Below, in pieces: positions 1 through 8,404 of a stretch of DNA of 64,000 nt. Where the stretch lies: contig NZ_CP133148.1 of NCBI RefSeq assembly GCF_036488675.1, forward strand, positions 3,246,001 through 3,310,000, in the 5' to 3' direction. This DNA comes from Sinorhizobium chiapasense (GTDB lineage Bacteria > Pseudomonadota > Alphaproteobacteria > Rhizobiales > Rhizobiaceae). The notes under the pieces were generated by a model. The model was not told the DNA's origin, did no database searches, and saw only the letters and a list, made by a program, of their open reading frames with translations. The translations under genes were made by a program, and so were the position numbers. Position 1 is the first letter of the stretch. Each line of letters begins with the position of its first letter.

Positions 1-488
1 ACGTCGGGCAGGTAGAAATCCATCGCCTTGCCGAGCATATGCTGGCTTTTCTTGGCGACGCCCTTGGAGCGGGACCGCAGCATGCTGTTTGTGGCGGGAG
101 AACGATAGGCCGAAACGACGTGGATGTAGTCGCGCGAGCCACTCTTCTGGTAGACCTCCCAGACGAGATCAAGGAGCCGCGGATCCATCCTGGTCGGCTC
201 GTTGCGCCGCCAGTCGCGCAGAAAACGGTTGATCTCCTGCAATCCCCTGGAATCGTAGCGGCCGTTGCGCTTGAAGGTGATCTGCGCCTTTTCCTTAGTA
301 TGGATGTAATAAAGCTTCAAGGTCCGGGTCTGACCGGCCGCCTCGACCGGAGGTGCCATGCCAGGTGTGACGAGGGACGCCGCCAAAGCGATGGAGGCAA
401 GAACCTGCGGCGCCTTGCGGGCAATCGCCGAGCAGACTCTGCGCGCCAAGAAGCCGGCTGGCTTCTTCAAACCGAACAAATTTGGCAT
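1..488 (-). CDS. DUF882 / M15-like peptidase, exported (3' end cut by window)
   Basis: The reading frame from ATG at 488 has a basic N-terminus and a hydrophobic stretch rich in Ala, Leu and Val (about residues 25-45), a plausible signal region. After it come a short strand-rich domain (RTLKLYYIHTKEKAQ, FKRNGRYDS) and the DUF882 core with VVSAYRSPATN and SQHMLGKAMDFYLPDV. Ser/His/Asp-containing motifs of this kind belong to the YcbK/M15 metallopeptidase group, which acts on or binds peptidoglycan. An in-frame TGA lies just upstream of the ATG, so the start cannot be much longer. The C-terminus lies outside the window. Family membership is clear; the exact substrate is unknown. Confidence 0.85.
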   Translation of the reverse strand, partial: MPNLFGLKKPAGFLARRVCSAIARKAPQVLASIALAASLVTPGMAPPVEAAGQTRTLKLYYIHTKEKAQITFKRNGRYDSRGLQEINRFLRDWRRNEPTRMDPRLLDLVWEVYQKSGSRDYIHVVSAYRSPATNSMLRSRSKGVAKKSQHMLGKAMDFYLPD

Positions 489-584
489 TCAATCCCCGTC
501 CGACGGACAACCGTGCTTCGTTGTCTCAGATGACTGTCAAATAAGGTGACAGCATGGCAATTATGCCACAGTCGTCACCGCCCC

Positions 585-613
585 TTATAATATAGTGAAC
601 AGTTCACTAACAA
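585..613 (-). promoter_or_regulatory. Predicted promoter of the DUF882 gene with embedded palindrome
   Basis: Read on the minus strand, TTGTTA (613-608) and TTATAA (590-585) are separated by exactly 17 bases, about 100 bases upstream of the DUF882 start. The spacer is almost filled by a 17-base palindrome (593-609), so a bound protein would block RNA polymerase. Confidence 0.5.
593..609. promoter_or_regulatory. Palindromic operator candidate
   Basis: TAGTGAACAGTTCACTA is a perfect inverted repeat with 8-base arms around one central base. The form resembles operators of TetR-type repressors. No candidate regulator gene lies next to it, so the repressor would be encoded elsewhere. Confidence 0.5.
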
Positions 614-668
614 GGTCTAAACGGCGGCGCCCCAATTGCACGGCAAATGAGTTGTGAATGCGTCGAAA

Positions 669-2210
669 TTATGCGGCCTCACGCAGCGGATCGTCGGGGT
701 CGATGCCGTAATCCTTGAGCTTTCGATAGAGCGTCGAGCGGCCGATACCGAGTTTTCGCGCCACTTGACTCATCTGCCCGCGATAGAACTTCAAGGCAAA
801 GCGAATCAGTTCCTCTTCGACCTCGGCCAGCTTGCGCACATCGCCGCCCTCATCGACGCTGGCGATGGCGTTTTCCAGACGGTTGTCCGCTGCGTGCTCT
901 CGGGACGCCGGTTGCTCCGCGACCTTCGAATCAGCATGAGCGTTCGAGGCATAGCCGGCCGCTGGGACGCGGTCCGGCCCAGCCTCGCCCCAGGAGAAGC
1001 CGGAACGGTCGGCGACGACGTAGCCGGGTATCTGGGTCGCGATTTGCGGAAAATCCTTGACCGTGAGTTCGTTGCCCTCCGCAAGCACCACGGCGCGGAA
1101 AATCGCGTTCTCGAGCTGGCGGATGTTGCCCGGCCAATCGTAGGCCGTCAGCAGCGCCATCGCGCCGCTCGACACCGTCAGCGGCTGATTGAGCCTCTGC
1201 TCGGCGGCAAAGCGCTCGACGAAAGCGCGCACCAGCACCGGAATATCTTCCTTGCGCCGGCGCAGCGCCGGAATGGTGATCGGGAAGACATTGAGGCGAT
1301 AATAGAGATCTTCCCGGAACCGTCCTTCGCGCACCTCGTTGATGAGGTCCTTGTTGGTGGCCGAGATCAGCCGCACATTGACCTTCTGCGGATGGCGCGC
1401 TCCGACAGTCTCTATCTCGCCCTGCTGGACAGCACGTAGGAGCTTGACCTGAACATCGAGCGGCAAATCGCCGATCTCATCGAGGAAGAGCGTTCCGCCA
1501 TCAGCATCGACGAACTTGCCCGTGTGCTTTTCGGTTGCGCCGGTGAAGGCGCCCTTCTCGTGACCGAACAGGATGCTTTCAACCAGATTGTGCGGGATCG
1601 CGCCACAATTGACGGTGACGAACGGTTTGCCGGCACGGTCGCTCGCCGATTGGATCGCGCGCGCCACCATCTCCTTGCCGACGCCGGACTCGCCTTCGAG
1701 CACGATCGGGATGTTGGACTGCGCGGCACGACGGGCAAGGTCGATGACCCGGATCATCGCCGGGCTTGCCGAGACGATGTCGTCGAAACCAACCGCGCCC
1801 CCGCGCGTCCGGCGCGACGTTTTCACCTTGCCGTCGCGGTGCGCCATTTTCAGCGCGTTGCCAATCGCGACCGCGAGCCGCTCCGGCGACACCGGCTTGA
1901 CCAGGAAGTCGAAGGCCCCGGCCTGCATTGCCTGGACAACCGTTTCGATGCCGCCCTGTCCGGTCTGGACGATCACGGGCGTATCGACGCCGCGTTCGGC
2001 AAGCGCCTCGAGAAAACCGTGGCCGTTCATCTCGGGCATCAGGAGGTCGAGCAGGATGACGTCGATGATACCACCCTTGCGCACCAGCACTTCGAGTCCG
2101 CTGCGCCCGTTGTCGGCGAGATGCGCGACGTGACCCAGCCGTTCGATCATGTTCGTCAGCAACCGGCGCTGCACCGGATCGTCATCGATGACAAGAATAT
2201 GTGATGTCAC
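669..2210 (-). CDS. Sigma-54-dependent NtrC-family response regulator
   Basis: The 513-residue protein has all three NtrC-family domains. The receiver occupies about residues 4-120 (DD at 9-11, phospho-acceptor Asp55 in LLDLLMPE, Lys105 in VKP). The AAA+ domain spans about 143-385 (Walker A GESGVGKE at 173-180, sigma-54 contact loop GAFTGA at 220-225, Walker B LFLDEIGD). The C-terminal Fis-type helix-turn-helix contains VARKLGIGRSTLYRKLKDYGI-like residues. It should activate sigma-54 promoters when phosphorylated. No sensor kinase lies beside it, so its partner is unknown. The gene is divergent from pepF. A spacer of about 85 residues between AAA+ and HTH is low in conserved features. Confidence 0.93.
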   Translation of the reverse strand: MTSHILVIDDDPVQRRLLTNMIERLGHVAHLADNGRSGLEVLVRKGGIIDVILLDLLMPEMNGHGFLEALAERGVDTPVIVQTGQGGIETVVQAMQAGAFDFLVKPVSPERLAVAIGNALKMAHRDGKVKTSRRTRGGAVGFDDIVSASPAMIRVIDLARRAAQSNIPIVLEGESGVGKEMVARAIQSASDRAGKPFVTVNCGAIPHNLVESILFGHEKGAFTGATEKHTGKFVDADGGTLFLDEIGDLPLDVQVKLLRAVQQGEIETVGARHPQKVNVRLISATNKDLINEVREGRFREDLYYRLNVFPITIPALRRRKEDIPVLVRAFVERFAAEQRLNQPLTVSSGAMALLTAYDWPGNIRQLENAIFRAVVLAEGNELTVKDFPQIATQIPGYVVADRSGFSWGEAGPDRVPAAGYASNAHADSKVAEQPASREHAADNRLENAIASVDEGGDVRKLAEVEEELIRFALKFYRGQMSQVARKLGIGRSTLYRKLKDYGIDPDDPLREAA

Positions 2211-2396
2211 GAAAGCCTCCTGCTCTGGACACGCAGTACTCTTTGGCCAACCTCATGTGCCAAATCATGCCAGCTATTCGTGCCATAGAGGACTGAACAT
2301 CATGTTTTGAGAAAAGCTTGCATTTTATCCATTGGCGGCGATAGCAATGGGCCCCATATGGCTTGTTACCTCAGCCACCAATGCGAGAATCCGAAG

Positions 2397-4271
2397 ATGC
2401 CGCTATCCGCTCGAAACCTTGCCGCTTCCACCACCCGATCCGTGCTTCGTGCGACGGCCGGACAGGCGCATGGCGCTGCCGCCGACCTTGGCGATCTGCC
2501 GTCCTGGCGGCTCGAAGATCTTTACGCATCCTCCACGTCGGAGGCATTCCGCTCCGACATGACGAAGGCGGAGGCCGACGCCATCGCGTTCGAGAAGAAA
2601 TGGAAGGGCAAGCTGACGGAGGCCGCCGGCAAGACCGGCGACGAGGGTATTGGCGCCGCGGTGAGGCAGTTCGAGGCGCTCGAGGATCTGATGGGGCGGA
2701 TCGCCTCCTTTGCCGGGCTCACCTATTTCTCCGACACGTCCAAACCGGCGAACGGCAAGCTCTATGGCGACGTCCAGTCGAAGCTCACCGACATGTCGGC
2801 GCATCTTCTGTTCTTCTCGCTGGAACTCAACCGCATCGAGGACAGTATCATCGATGCGGCTCTGACAAAGGACAGCCTTGCGGCACACTACAAGCCGTGG
2901 ATCCTTGACCTGCGCAAGGACAAGCCTTTCCAGCTCGACGACAAGCTGGAACAGCTTTTCCTTGAAAAATCGATGACCGGCGCAACGGCCTTCAACCGCC
3001 TGTTCGACGAAACAGTCGCGGCGCTCACCTTCGACGTGGATGGCGAATCGTTGCCGCTCGAGGTTGCGCTGAATCTCCTGCAGGATCCCTCGCCGGAGGC
3101 CCGTAAGAAGGCGGCGATGGCGCTCGCCGCAACTTTCAAGGCGAACATCCGCACCTTCGCGCTGATTACCAATACGCTCGCCAAGGACAAGGAAATCTCC
3201 GACCGCTGGCGCGGCTTCGACGATATCGCCGACAGCCGCCATCTCGCCAATCGCGTCGAACGGGAGGTCGTGGATGCGCTCGCCGCCGCGGTGAAGGCCG
3301 CCTATCCGCGGCTCTCGCACCGCTACTACGCCATGAAGGCGAAATGGCTCGGCATGGAGCAGATGGAGTTCTGGGACCGCAACGCTCCGCTCCCCGAAAC
3401 CCCCAACGCCGTCATTCCCTGGAACGAGGCGAAAGACACGGTCCTCTCCGCCTATCACGCCTTCGCTCCGGAAATGGCGACGATCGCCCGCCGTTTCTTC
3501 GATGACCGCTGGATCGACGCACCGGTCCGCCCTGGCAAGGCGCCCGGCGCCTTCGCCCATCCGACGGTCCCCTCCGTCCATCCCTACGTGCTCGTCAATT
3601 ATATGGGTAAGCCGCGGGACGTGATGACGCTTGCCCACGAACTCGGCCACGGCGTGCATCAAGTGCTCGCCGGCGCTCAGGGCGCGCTGATGGCTTCGAC
3701 GCCGTTGACGCTTGCCGAAACCGCCTCCGTGTTCGGCGAGATGCTGACCTTCCGCGCGCTCCTCGACCAGACCAAGGACAAGCGCGAGCGCAAGGCGATG
3801 CTTGCGCAGAAGGTGGAGGACATGATCAACACGGTCGTGCGCCAGATTGCCTTCTATGAATTCGAGCGCAAGGTCCACACCGCCCGCAAGGACGGCGAAC
3901 TCACCGCCGACGACCTCGGCGAACTGTGGCTCTCGGTTCAGACGGAAAGCCTCGGTCCCGCGATCCGGATCTCCGATGGCTACGAGACCTATTGGGCCTA
4001 TATCCCCCACTTCATCCACTCGCCCTTCTACGTCTATGCCTACGCCTTCGGCGATTGCCTCGTGAATTCGCTCTACGCCGTCTATCAAAAGGCCGAGAAG
4101 GGCTTCCAGGAGAAGTATTTCGAGCTCTTGAAAGCCGGCGGAACCAAGCATCATTCGGAACTGCTGGCGCCCTTCGGGCTCGACGCCACCGATCCGTCGT
4201 TCTGGGCGCAGGGACTGTCGATGATTGAGGGGCTGATCGACGAGTTGGAGGCGCTTGATAAGGCAGCCTAG
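2397..4271 (+). CDS. pepF: Oligoendopeptidase F (M3 family)
   Basis: The 624-residue protein carries the M3 zinc site HELGH in LAHELGHGVHQ, with a downstream ETASVFGEM segment supplying the third metal ligand. Length and the N-terminal alpha-helical lobe (PSWRLEDLY) fit the PepF/M3B branch. It hydrolyses short peptides in the cytoplasm. The frame is open upstream to a TTG at 2307, but that extension looks non-coding; the ATG at 2397, followed by PLSARNLAAS, is preferred. The stop is immediately followed by a RIME. Confidence 0.93.
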   Translation: MPLSARNLAASTTRSVLRATAGQAHGAAADLGDLPSWRLEDLYASSTSEAFRSDMTKAEADAIAFEKKWKGKLTEAAGKTGDEGIGAAVRQFEALEDLMGRIASFAGLTYFSDTSKPANGKLYGDVQSKLTDMSAHLLFFSLELNRIEDSIIDAALTKDSLAAHYKPWILDLRKDKPFQLDDKLEQLFLEKSMTGATAFNRLFDETVAALTFDVDGESLPLEVALNLLQDPSPEARKKAAMALAATFKANIRTFALITNTLAKDKEISDRWRGFDDIADSRHLANRVEREVVDALAAAVKAAYPRLSHRYYAMKAKWLGMEQMEFWDRNAPLPETPNAVIPWNEAKDTVLSAYHAFAPEMATIARRFFDDRWIDAPVRPGKAPGAFAHPTVPSVHPYVLVNYMGKPRDVMTLAHELGHGVHQVLAGAQGALMASTPLTLAETASVFGEMLTFRALLDQTKDKRERKAMLAQKVEDMINTVVRQIAFYEFERKVHTARKDGELTADDLGELWLSVQTESLGPAIRISDGYETYWAYIPHFIHSPFYVYAYAFGDCLVNSLYAVYQKAEKGFQEKYFELLKAGGTKHHSELLAPFGLDATDPSFWAQGLSMIEGLIDELEALDKAA

Positions 4272-4275
4272 GCCG

Positions 4276-4382
4276 CTACAGCGCCGTGCGTCTTTTCAGA
4301 CGCACAAAGGCCGCTGTAGCTCTTTGAATCGCTGCATGTTTTTATCCTTAAATCGAATACGATTTAAGGAAACATGCAGTAG
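4276..4382 (+). repeat. RIME-type intergenic palindromic element, full copy
   Basis: Two consecutive hairpins are visible. One starts with CTACAGCGCCGTGCG and returns with CGCTGTAG; the second begins with CTGCATG and returns with CATGCAG around TTAAATCG/CGATTTAA. This two-palindrome layout is that of the rhizobial RIME family. It separates pepF and pabB and can fold in either transcript. Confidence 0.9.
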
Positions 4383-4427
4383 GCATACCCCAACGGCCCG
4401 ATGTTGAACGGACGACGACCAGCTTCG

Positions 4428-5585
4428 ATGATCGAGAATGCGCCCTATGTCCTTTTCCGGGACGACAGCGAAAACCGGACGACGGTTTTCGCCGAACCTT
4501 CGCGCGTCATCACGGCGCGGACGCGAGGCGAATTCCGGCGCGGGCTTGCCGAACTCGAAAGCGCTCATCGCGCCGGAAAGTGGCTCGCCGGGTACATGGC
4601 CTATGAGGCCGGCCACCTTTTCGAAGAAAAGCTTGAGCTCTTTGCCGAGGAGGACCGGGAAACGCCGCTTATGTCCTTCGGCGTCTTCGACGCGCCTGCG
4701 GAAGGCCATCCTCTTGGCGAACCGCAGCGACGGATGGAAAACGAGCCCTTCCTGTCCGAGCCTCGCGCCGGTTGGGATTTTCCCGCCTACCGCGCCCGGT
4801 TCGAACGCCTGCATCAACACCTGCGCCAGGGAGACTGCTACCAGGCGAACCTGACAATGCCGATCCACGCACGCTGGTCGGGCGACCCGCGCGCGGCCTT
4901 CTGGTCGCTGATCGAGCGCCAGCCGGTGAAATACGGGGCGTTGGTAGCGCTCGACGGGCCGGTTCTCCTTTCGCGCTCACCGGAACTGTTCTTCCGTGTC
5001 GACACCGACGGCTGGATCGAAACGCATCCGATGAAGGGCACTGCGCCGCGTGGCGCGACGGCTAAGGAGGACGCGGCGATCATCGCCGCGATGCGGGCAG
5101 ACGAAAAGACCCAGGCCGAAAACCGGATGATCGTCGACCTATTGCGCAACGACATCTCCCGCGTCACCACGGTCGGAACGCTAGACGTCCCAAAACTCTT
5201 CGACATCGAAACCTATCCGACCGTTCATCAGATGGTGAGCCACGTCAGGGCCAAGCTTCGGCCCGACACCGGCATCGCCGATATCTTCGCGGCTCTCTTT
5301 CCCTGCGGCTCCATCACCGGCGCGCCGAAAATCCGGGCGATGGAAATCCTTCATGACCTGGAAGGCGGGCCGCGCGATGCCTATTGCGGCGCCATCGGCT
5401 TCATCGCCCCGAGCGGCGTTATGCGATTCAACGTGGCGATCCGGACGATTTCGCTGTTTCCGGACGGCCGGGCGGTCTTCAACGTCGGCGGCGGTATCGT
5501 TTTCGATTCAAAGGCCGAGGCCGAATATGACGAATGCCTGTTGAAGGCGCGCTTCGCCATCGGCGACGCCGAGATCGCGCGATGA
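4428..5585 (+). CDS. pabB: Aminodeoxychorismate synthase component I
   Basis: The 385-residue protein has the chorismate-binding domain of the anthranilate synthase component I/PabB family. Visible signatures are GSITGAPKIRAMEI, PMKGTAPRG and AYCGAIGF. It converts chorismate plus ammonia to 4-amino-4-deoxychorismate for folate. An ATG nine codons upstream (4401) is possible, but MIENAPYVLFRDD reads like a family N-terminus. It overlaps the next gene by ATGA, indicating translational coupling with the lyase-like partner. No glutamine amidotransferase (pabA) lies nearby. An anthranilate or salicylate synthase is unlikely given the pabC-like neighbour. Confidence 0.88.
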   Translation: MIENAPYVLFRDDSENRTTVFAEPSRVITARTRGEFRRGLAELESAHRAGKWLAGYMAYEAGHLFEEKLELFAEEDRETPLMSFGVFDAPAEGHPLGEPQRRMENEPFLSEPRAGWDFPAYRARFERLHQHLRQGDCYQANLTMPIHARWSGDPRAAFWSLIERQPVKYGALVALDGPVLLSRSPELFFRVDTDGWIETHPMKGTAPRGATAKEDAAIIAAMRADEKTQAENRMIVDLLRNDISRVTTVGTLDVPKLFDIETYPTVHQMVSHVRAKLRPDTGIADIFAALFPCGSITGAPKIRAMEILHDLEGGPRDAYCGAIGFIAPSGVMRFNVAIRTISLFPDGRAVFNVGGGIVFDSKAEAEYDECLLKARFAIGDAEIAR

Positions 5586-6208
5586 CGGATTTTTCTCTGA
5601 TCGAGACGCTTCGCTTCGAGCCGGAGAGCGGCTTCGTCCGGCTGCGGCTGCATCTCGCGCGGTTGACGCGCTCGGCGCGGCGTCTTGGCTTTGCCGGCGC
5701 GGCGGCTGCGGAAGCGCACCTGACAGAAGCCGTGCGCGGCGCCGAAGGCCCGCTGCGAGTCCGCCTGACGCTCGACCGCCACGGCGCCATCGCCGTGACG
5801 ACCGCTCCCTTTACCCCGCTTCCCGACGACGCCGTCTGGCGCGCGCGGATCGCTGCCACAAGGGTCGATTCCGGCAACCGGTTGCTTCGGTTCAAGACCA
5901 CGCGGCGCGAACTCCTCGAGGCGGCGCGCGGCGAGTTTTCGCCGGCGGAGGCCGACGAGCTCATCCTGCTCAATGAAAAGGGCGAGGTTTGCGAAGGCAC
6001 GATAACCTCCGTCTTCCTCGATGACGGAAGTGGCATCCTGAAAACGCCGCCGATCGGCTGCGGCCTGCTTGCGGGCGTGCTGCGCTCCGAACTCATCTGC
6101 CAGCGCCGCGCGCGCGTTTCTCGTCTCTCGCCGGCCGATCTTGAAAGCGGACGCCTTTATCTCGGCAATTCGCTACGAGGTCTGATCCGGGCGAAACTCG
6201 TGGTCTGA
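5582..6208 (+). CDS. pabC: Class IV aminotransferase-like aminodeoxychorismate lyase
   Basis: The 208-residue protein begins inside the pabB stop (ATGA overlap). It has the class IV aminotransferase fold signatures: a candidate PLP-binding Lys in LLRFKTTRREL and the cofactor-proximal EVCEGTITSVFLD. Together with PabB it would complete p-aminobenzoate synthesis by releasing pyruvate. It is shorter than typical PabC (about 270 residues) but matches the short alphaproteobacterial versions. Its last 36 bases overlap the 3' end of the convergent diguanylate cyclase gene. The pabC function is inferred from fold plus operon partner. Confidence 0.8.
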   Translation: MTDFSLIETLRFEPESGFVRLRLHLARLTRSARRLGFAGAAAAEAHLTEAVRGAEGPLRVRLTLDRHGAIAVTTAPFTPLPDDAVWRARIAATRVDSGNRLLRFKTTRRELLEAARGEFSPAEADELILLNEKGEVCEGTITSVFLDDGSGILKTPPIGCGLLAGVLRSELICQRRARVSRLSPADLESGRLYLGNSLRGLIRAKLVV

Positions 6209-7129
6209 GCCTGCGAGCGTATAGCGCTTCACGCGGTCGCGCCCTTCGCGCTTGGCAAGATAGAGGGCTTCGTCCGCACGGGCATAGATATCGTTGACGG
6301 TGTCGCCCTCGCGGTATTCCGCAAGTCCCACGGAGCAGGTGTAGTAGAACTCCGGGATGTTCGAGAGCGGGCGGGCGCTGCGCACCTTGTCCAGCACCCG
6401 ATCGAGGATGAGATGACTCTCGCTGACCGTCGTGTCGGGCAGGATCAGCATGAACTCCTCGCCGCCGATTCGGCCGAAGCAGTCCGAACGGCGGACGATC
6501 GCCTGCATCTGGCGGGCGAAATCGAGCAGGACTTCGTCGCCGCGCTGGTGGCCATAGCGGTCGTTGATCGCCTTGAAGTAATCGATATCGATGATCGCCA
6601 CGCAACCCCACATGTCTGGATTGCCGGTGCAGTTCGTAATGAAGTCGGTAAGTCTGTCCATCGTGTAGCGCCGGTTCGGCACGCTGGTGAGTTCGTCCAC
6701 CTGCGACGCACGCACCGCGAAATCGCGGTCCTGCCGCAACTCACGCTCCTCGGCGCGTATAGTGGTAATGTCGACGGCAATGCAAAGCATGCAGCCATTG
6801 GCGTCGACCGTCTCGGTCATCCACAGCCAGCGGCCGTCATGAAGGTCGGTTTCAAGCGCACGAAACGGGACCTTGCCGCGCCGATGGACCGTGGCCGCGA
6901 TCCAGGCTTCGATGTCGTCCGTCTTCACCACCGTGCCCTTGCCGCAGGCATAGTTGCGCCGCATCAGATCGGCCCAGGTCGGAAAGTCGTCCGCGGCGAG
7001 ATTATAGGCGGCGCGAAACGCATGATTGGCAAAACACAAACGGTCCTGCTGATCATAAAGTGCGATCAATACGGGCGATCGGGCCTCCAGTTCCATCAAG
7101 GTCTGGAGATGGTCGCCAATCACGGTCAA
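6173..7129 (-). CDS. PAS-GGDEF diguanylate cyclase
   Basis: The 318-residue protein has an N-terminal PAS-like sensory domain (about residues 15-125) and a C-terminal GGDEF domain (about 140-305). The active site is GGEEF (222-226), with metal ligands in AIIDIDYFK. The inhibitory site RxxD is present as RRSD (213-216), five residues before GGEEF, so product feedback is expected. It synthesises cyclic di-GMP. There are no transmembrane segments, so it is probably cytoplasmic, sensing through the PAS domain. Its 3' end overlaps pabC tail-to-tail. Confidence 0.93.
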   Translation of the reverse strand: MTVIGDHLQTLMELEARSPVLIALYDQQDRLCFANHAFRAAYNLAADDFPTWADLMRRNYACGKGTVVKTDDIEAWIAATVHRRGKVPFRALETDLHDGRWLWMTETVDANGCMLCIAVDITTIRAEERELRQDRDFAVRASQVDELTSVPNRRYTMDRLTDFITNCTGNPDMWGCVAIIDIDYFKAINDRYGHQRGDEVLLDFARQMQAIVRRSDCFGRIGGEEFMLILPDTTVSESHLILDRVLDKVRSARPLSNIPEFYYTCSVGLAEYREGDTVNDIYARADEALYLAKREGRDRVKRYTLAGSDHEFRPDQTS

Positions 7130-7284
7130 ATCTCAATCCCTCCGGGCAAACGCATTAGGGAAATGCAATTACAGCAAGAATATACACGCGCAAGAGCTAT
7201 AGCACGAATCGCTTGTGGCCGAATGCCCACCATGCCAATGGAAGGGAAATATGGTTAAGTGGCGAAGTCTTCCGGTCCTCCAGT

Positions 7285-8163
7285 ATGAAACACACCCCCT
7301 ACGACGGTTCGTCGAAACCCTTCACGATCGGCCTCGTGCAGTTCGATCCCGATCGGTGGATCGAACTGGACGATGCGCTTGAGTTCTATCTCGACGAAAA
7401 GGCGCGGCTGCTCACGTCCATGCGCGAGAGCATTTTCCTTGCCGAGGCCGGAACGGAGGCCGCGCAAGACGAACTCCTGAATGTGCTCACCGAATACCTG
7501 CCGAACCGCTATCCGACGCTCTACCGGCGCGAGGGCGACGCGATGGTCGTCGTCGAGCGTCGGGTGGAGCTTGCCGGCGATGCCGCCCTCGTCACCGCCG
7601 GCTCACTGATCCAGGACGACCTTGCGATCATGGAGCGCAAGCACGGCGATTGGCGGCTTGCCGCGGCCTATGTCGCCTTTCCATCCTCCTGGTCGCTCGC
7701 AGAGAAATTCGGCCGGGCGATGCACGAGATTCATGCGCCCGTTCCCGGCTTCGGCCAGGGCACGCGCAATGCCGAACTCATCACCCGGATGTTCGACAAT
7801 CTTTCGCCCGGACGTTTCGTCGAACGCTTCAACTGGGCGATCAACGTCAACGGCGCGCTGCACCTGCCGAAGTCGAAATCCGAGGGGGTCGATGCCGAGG
7901 CGGTCTCGCTTTCCGAAGACGGTACCTTCATCCGCATCGAGCGCCAGACGCTTCGCAAACTGCCGGAGACCGGTGCGATCGTCTTCACGATCCGCATCTA
8001 TTCCGACCCGCTTGCCGCGCTCAGAAGCCGGCCTGATGCGGCAGCGCTTGCCCGATCCTTCGTCGCCCAACTCAGCGAATTGACGCTGCCGCAGGCGGCA
8101 TACAAGGGTCTTGTGAGCAAGCGGGAGGCTCTGATCACGGCGTTGCTGGCGATTGTCGGTTAA
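7285..8163 (+). CDS. DUF3445 protein, heme-dependent oxidative N-demethylase-like
   Basis: The 292-residue protein matches the DUF3445 family in layout: an N-terminal FTIGLVQFDPDRWIELDD segment, a central dimerisation region, then SFPSSW-like AFPSSWSLAEKFGRAM and the C-terminal IERQTLRKLPETGAIVFTIRIY-type core. Characterised relatives are heme-dependent oxidative N-demethylases that use a PAS-like domain to bind heme and remove methyl groups from small amines. The substrate here is not known. The frame is open 24 codons upstream, but the first plausible start is MKHTPYDG at 7285. No partner subunits are adjacent. Confidence 0.75.
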   Translation: MKHTPYDGSSKPFTIGLVQFDPDRWIELDDALEFYLDEKARLLTSMRESIFLAEAGTEAAQDELLNVLTEYLPNRYPTLYRREGDAMVVVERRVELAGDAALVTAGSLIQDDLAIMERKHGDWRLAAAYVAFPSSWSLAEKFGRAMHEIHAPVPGFGQGTRNAELITRMFDNLSPGRFVERFNWAINVNGALHLPKSKSEGVDAEAVSLSEDGTFIRIERQTLRKLPETGAIVFTIRIYSDPLAALRSRPDAAALARSFVAQLSELTLPQAAYKGLVSKREALITALLAIVG

Positions 8164-8221
8164 GCAAAGTCTCAAGTCACGGTTGACGCGGCCGCCCTTT
8201 ATTGTGACAGGAAACTATGCT

Positions 8222-8272
8222 CTAGAGCATCCGCTTTCAACGATTTCACCTGAAAGCGGGCAAGACACTCTA
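8222..8272 (+). repeat. AGAGCATC-type palindromic intergenic repeat, copy A
   Basis: An imperfect palindrome of about 50 bases begins CTAGAGCATC and contains GCTTTCAA...TGAAAGC before ending in ACTCTATA. Copies at 17531-17583 and (reversed) 63805-63857 share the same design, so this is a dispersed family. Confidence 0.75.
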
Positions 8273-8404
8273 TAACGGCAATGATTCAGCGCCTCGGAGC
8301 GTTCATCGAACGCGCGGGCGCTGCTGGCTTTAACAGAGACTCAAGCACCCGCTTTCCGCGCGTTTAACCAACCTCACAGGGATGTTTTCTCAGGAGAAGA
8401 CCAA

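Noticed and set aside
2243..2290. Possible sigma-54 promoter upstream of the NtrC-type regulator
   Set aside because: TGGCAT/TGGCAC elements occur on the minus strand, but GG-GC spacing is off by at least one base from the -24/-12 rule.
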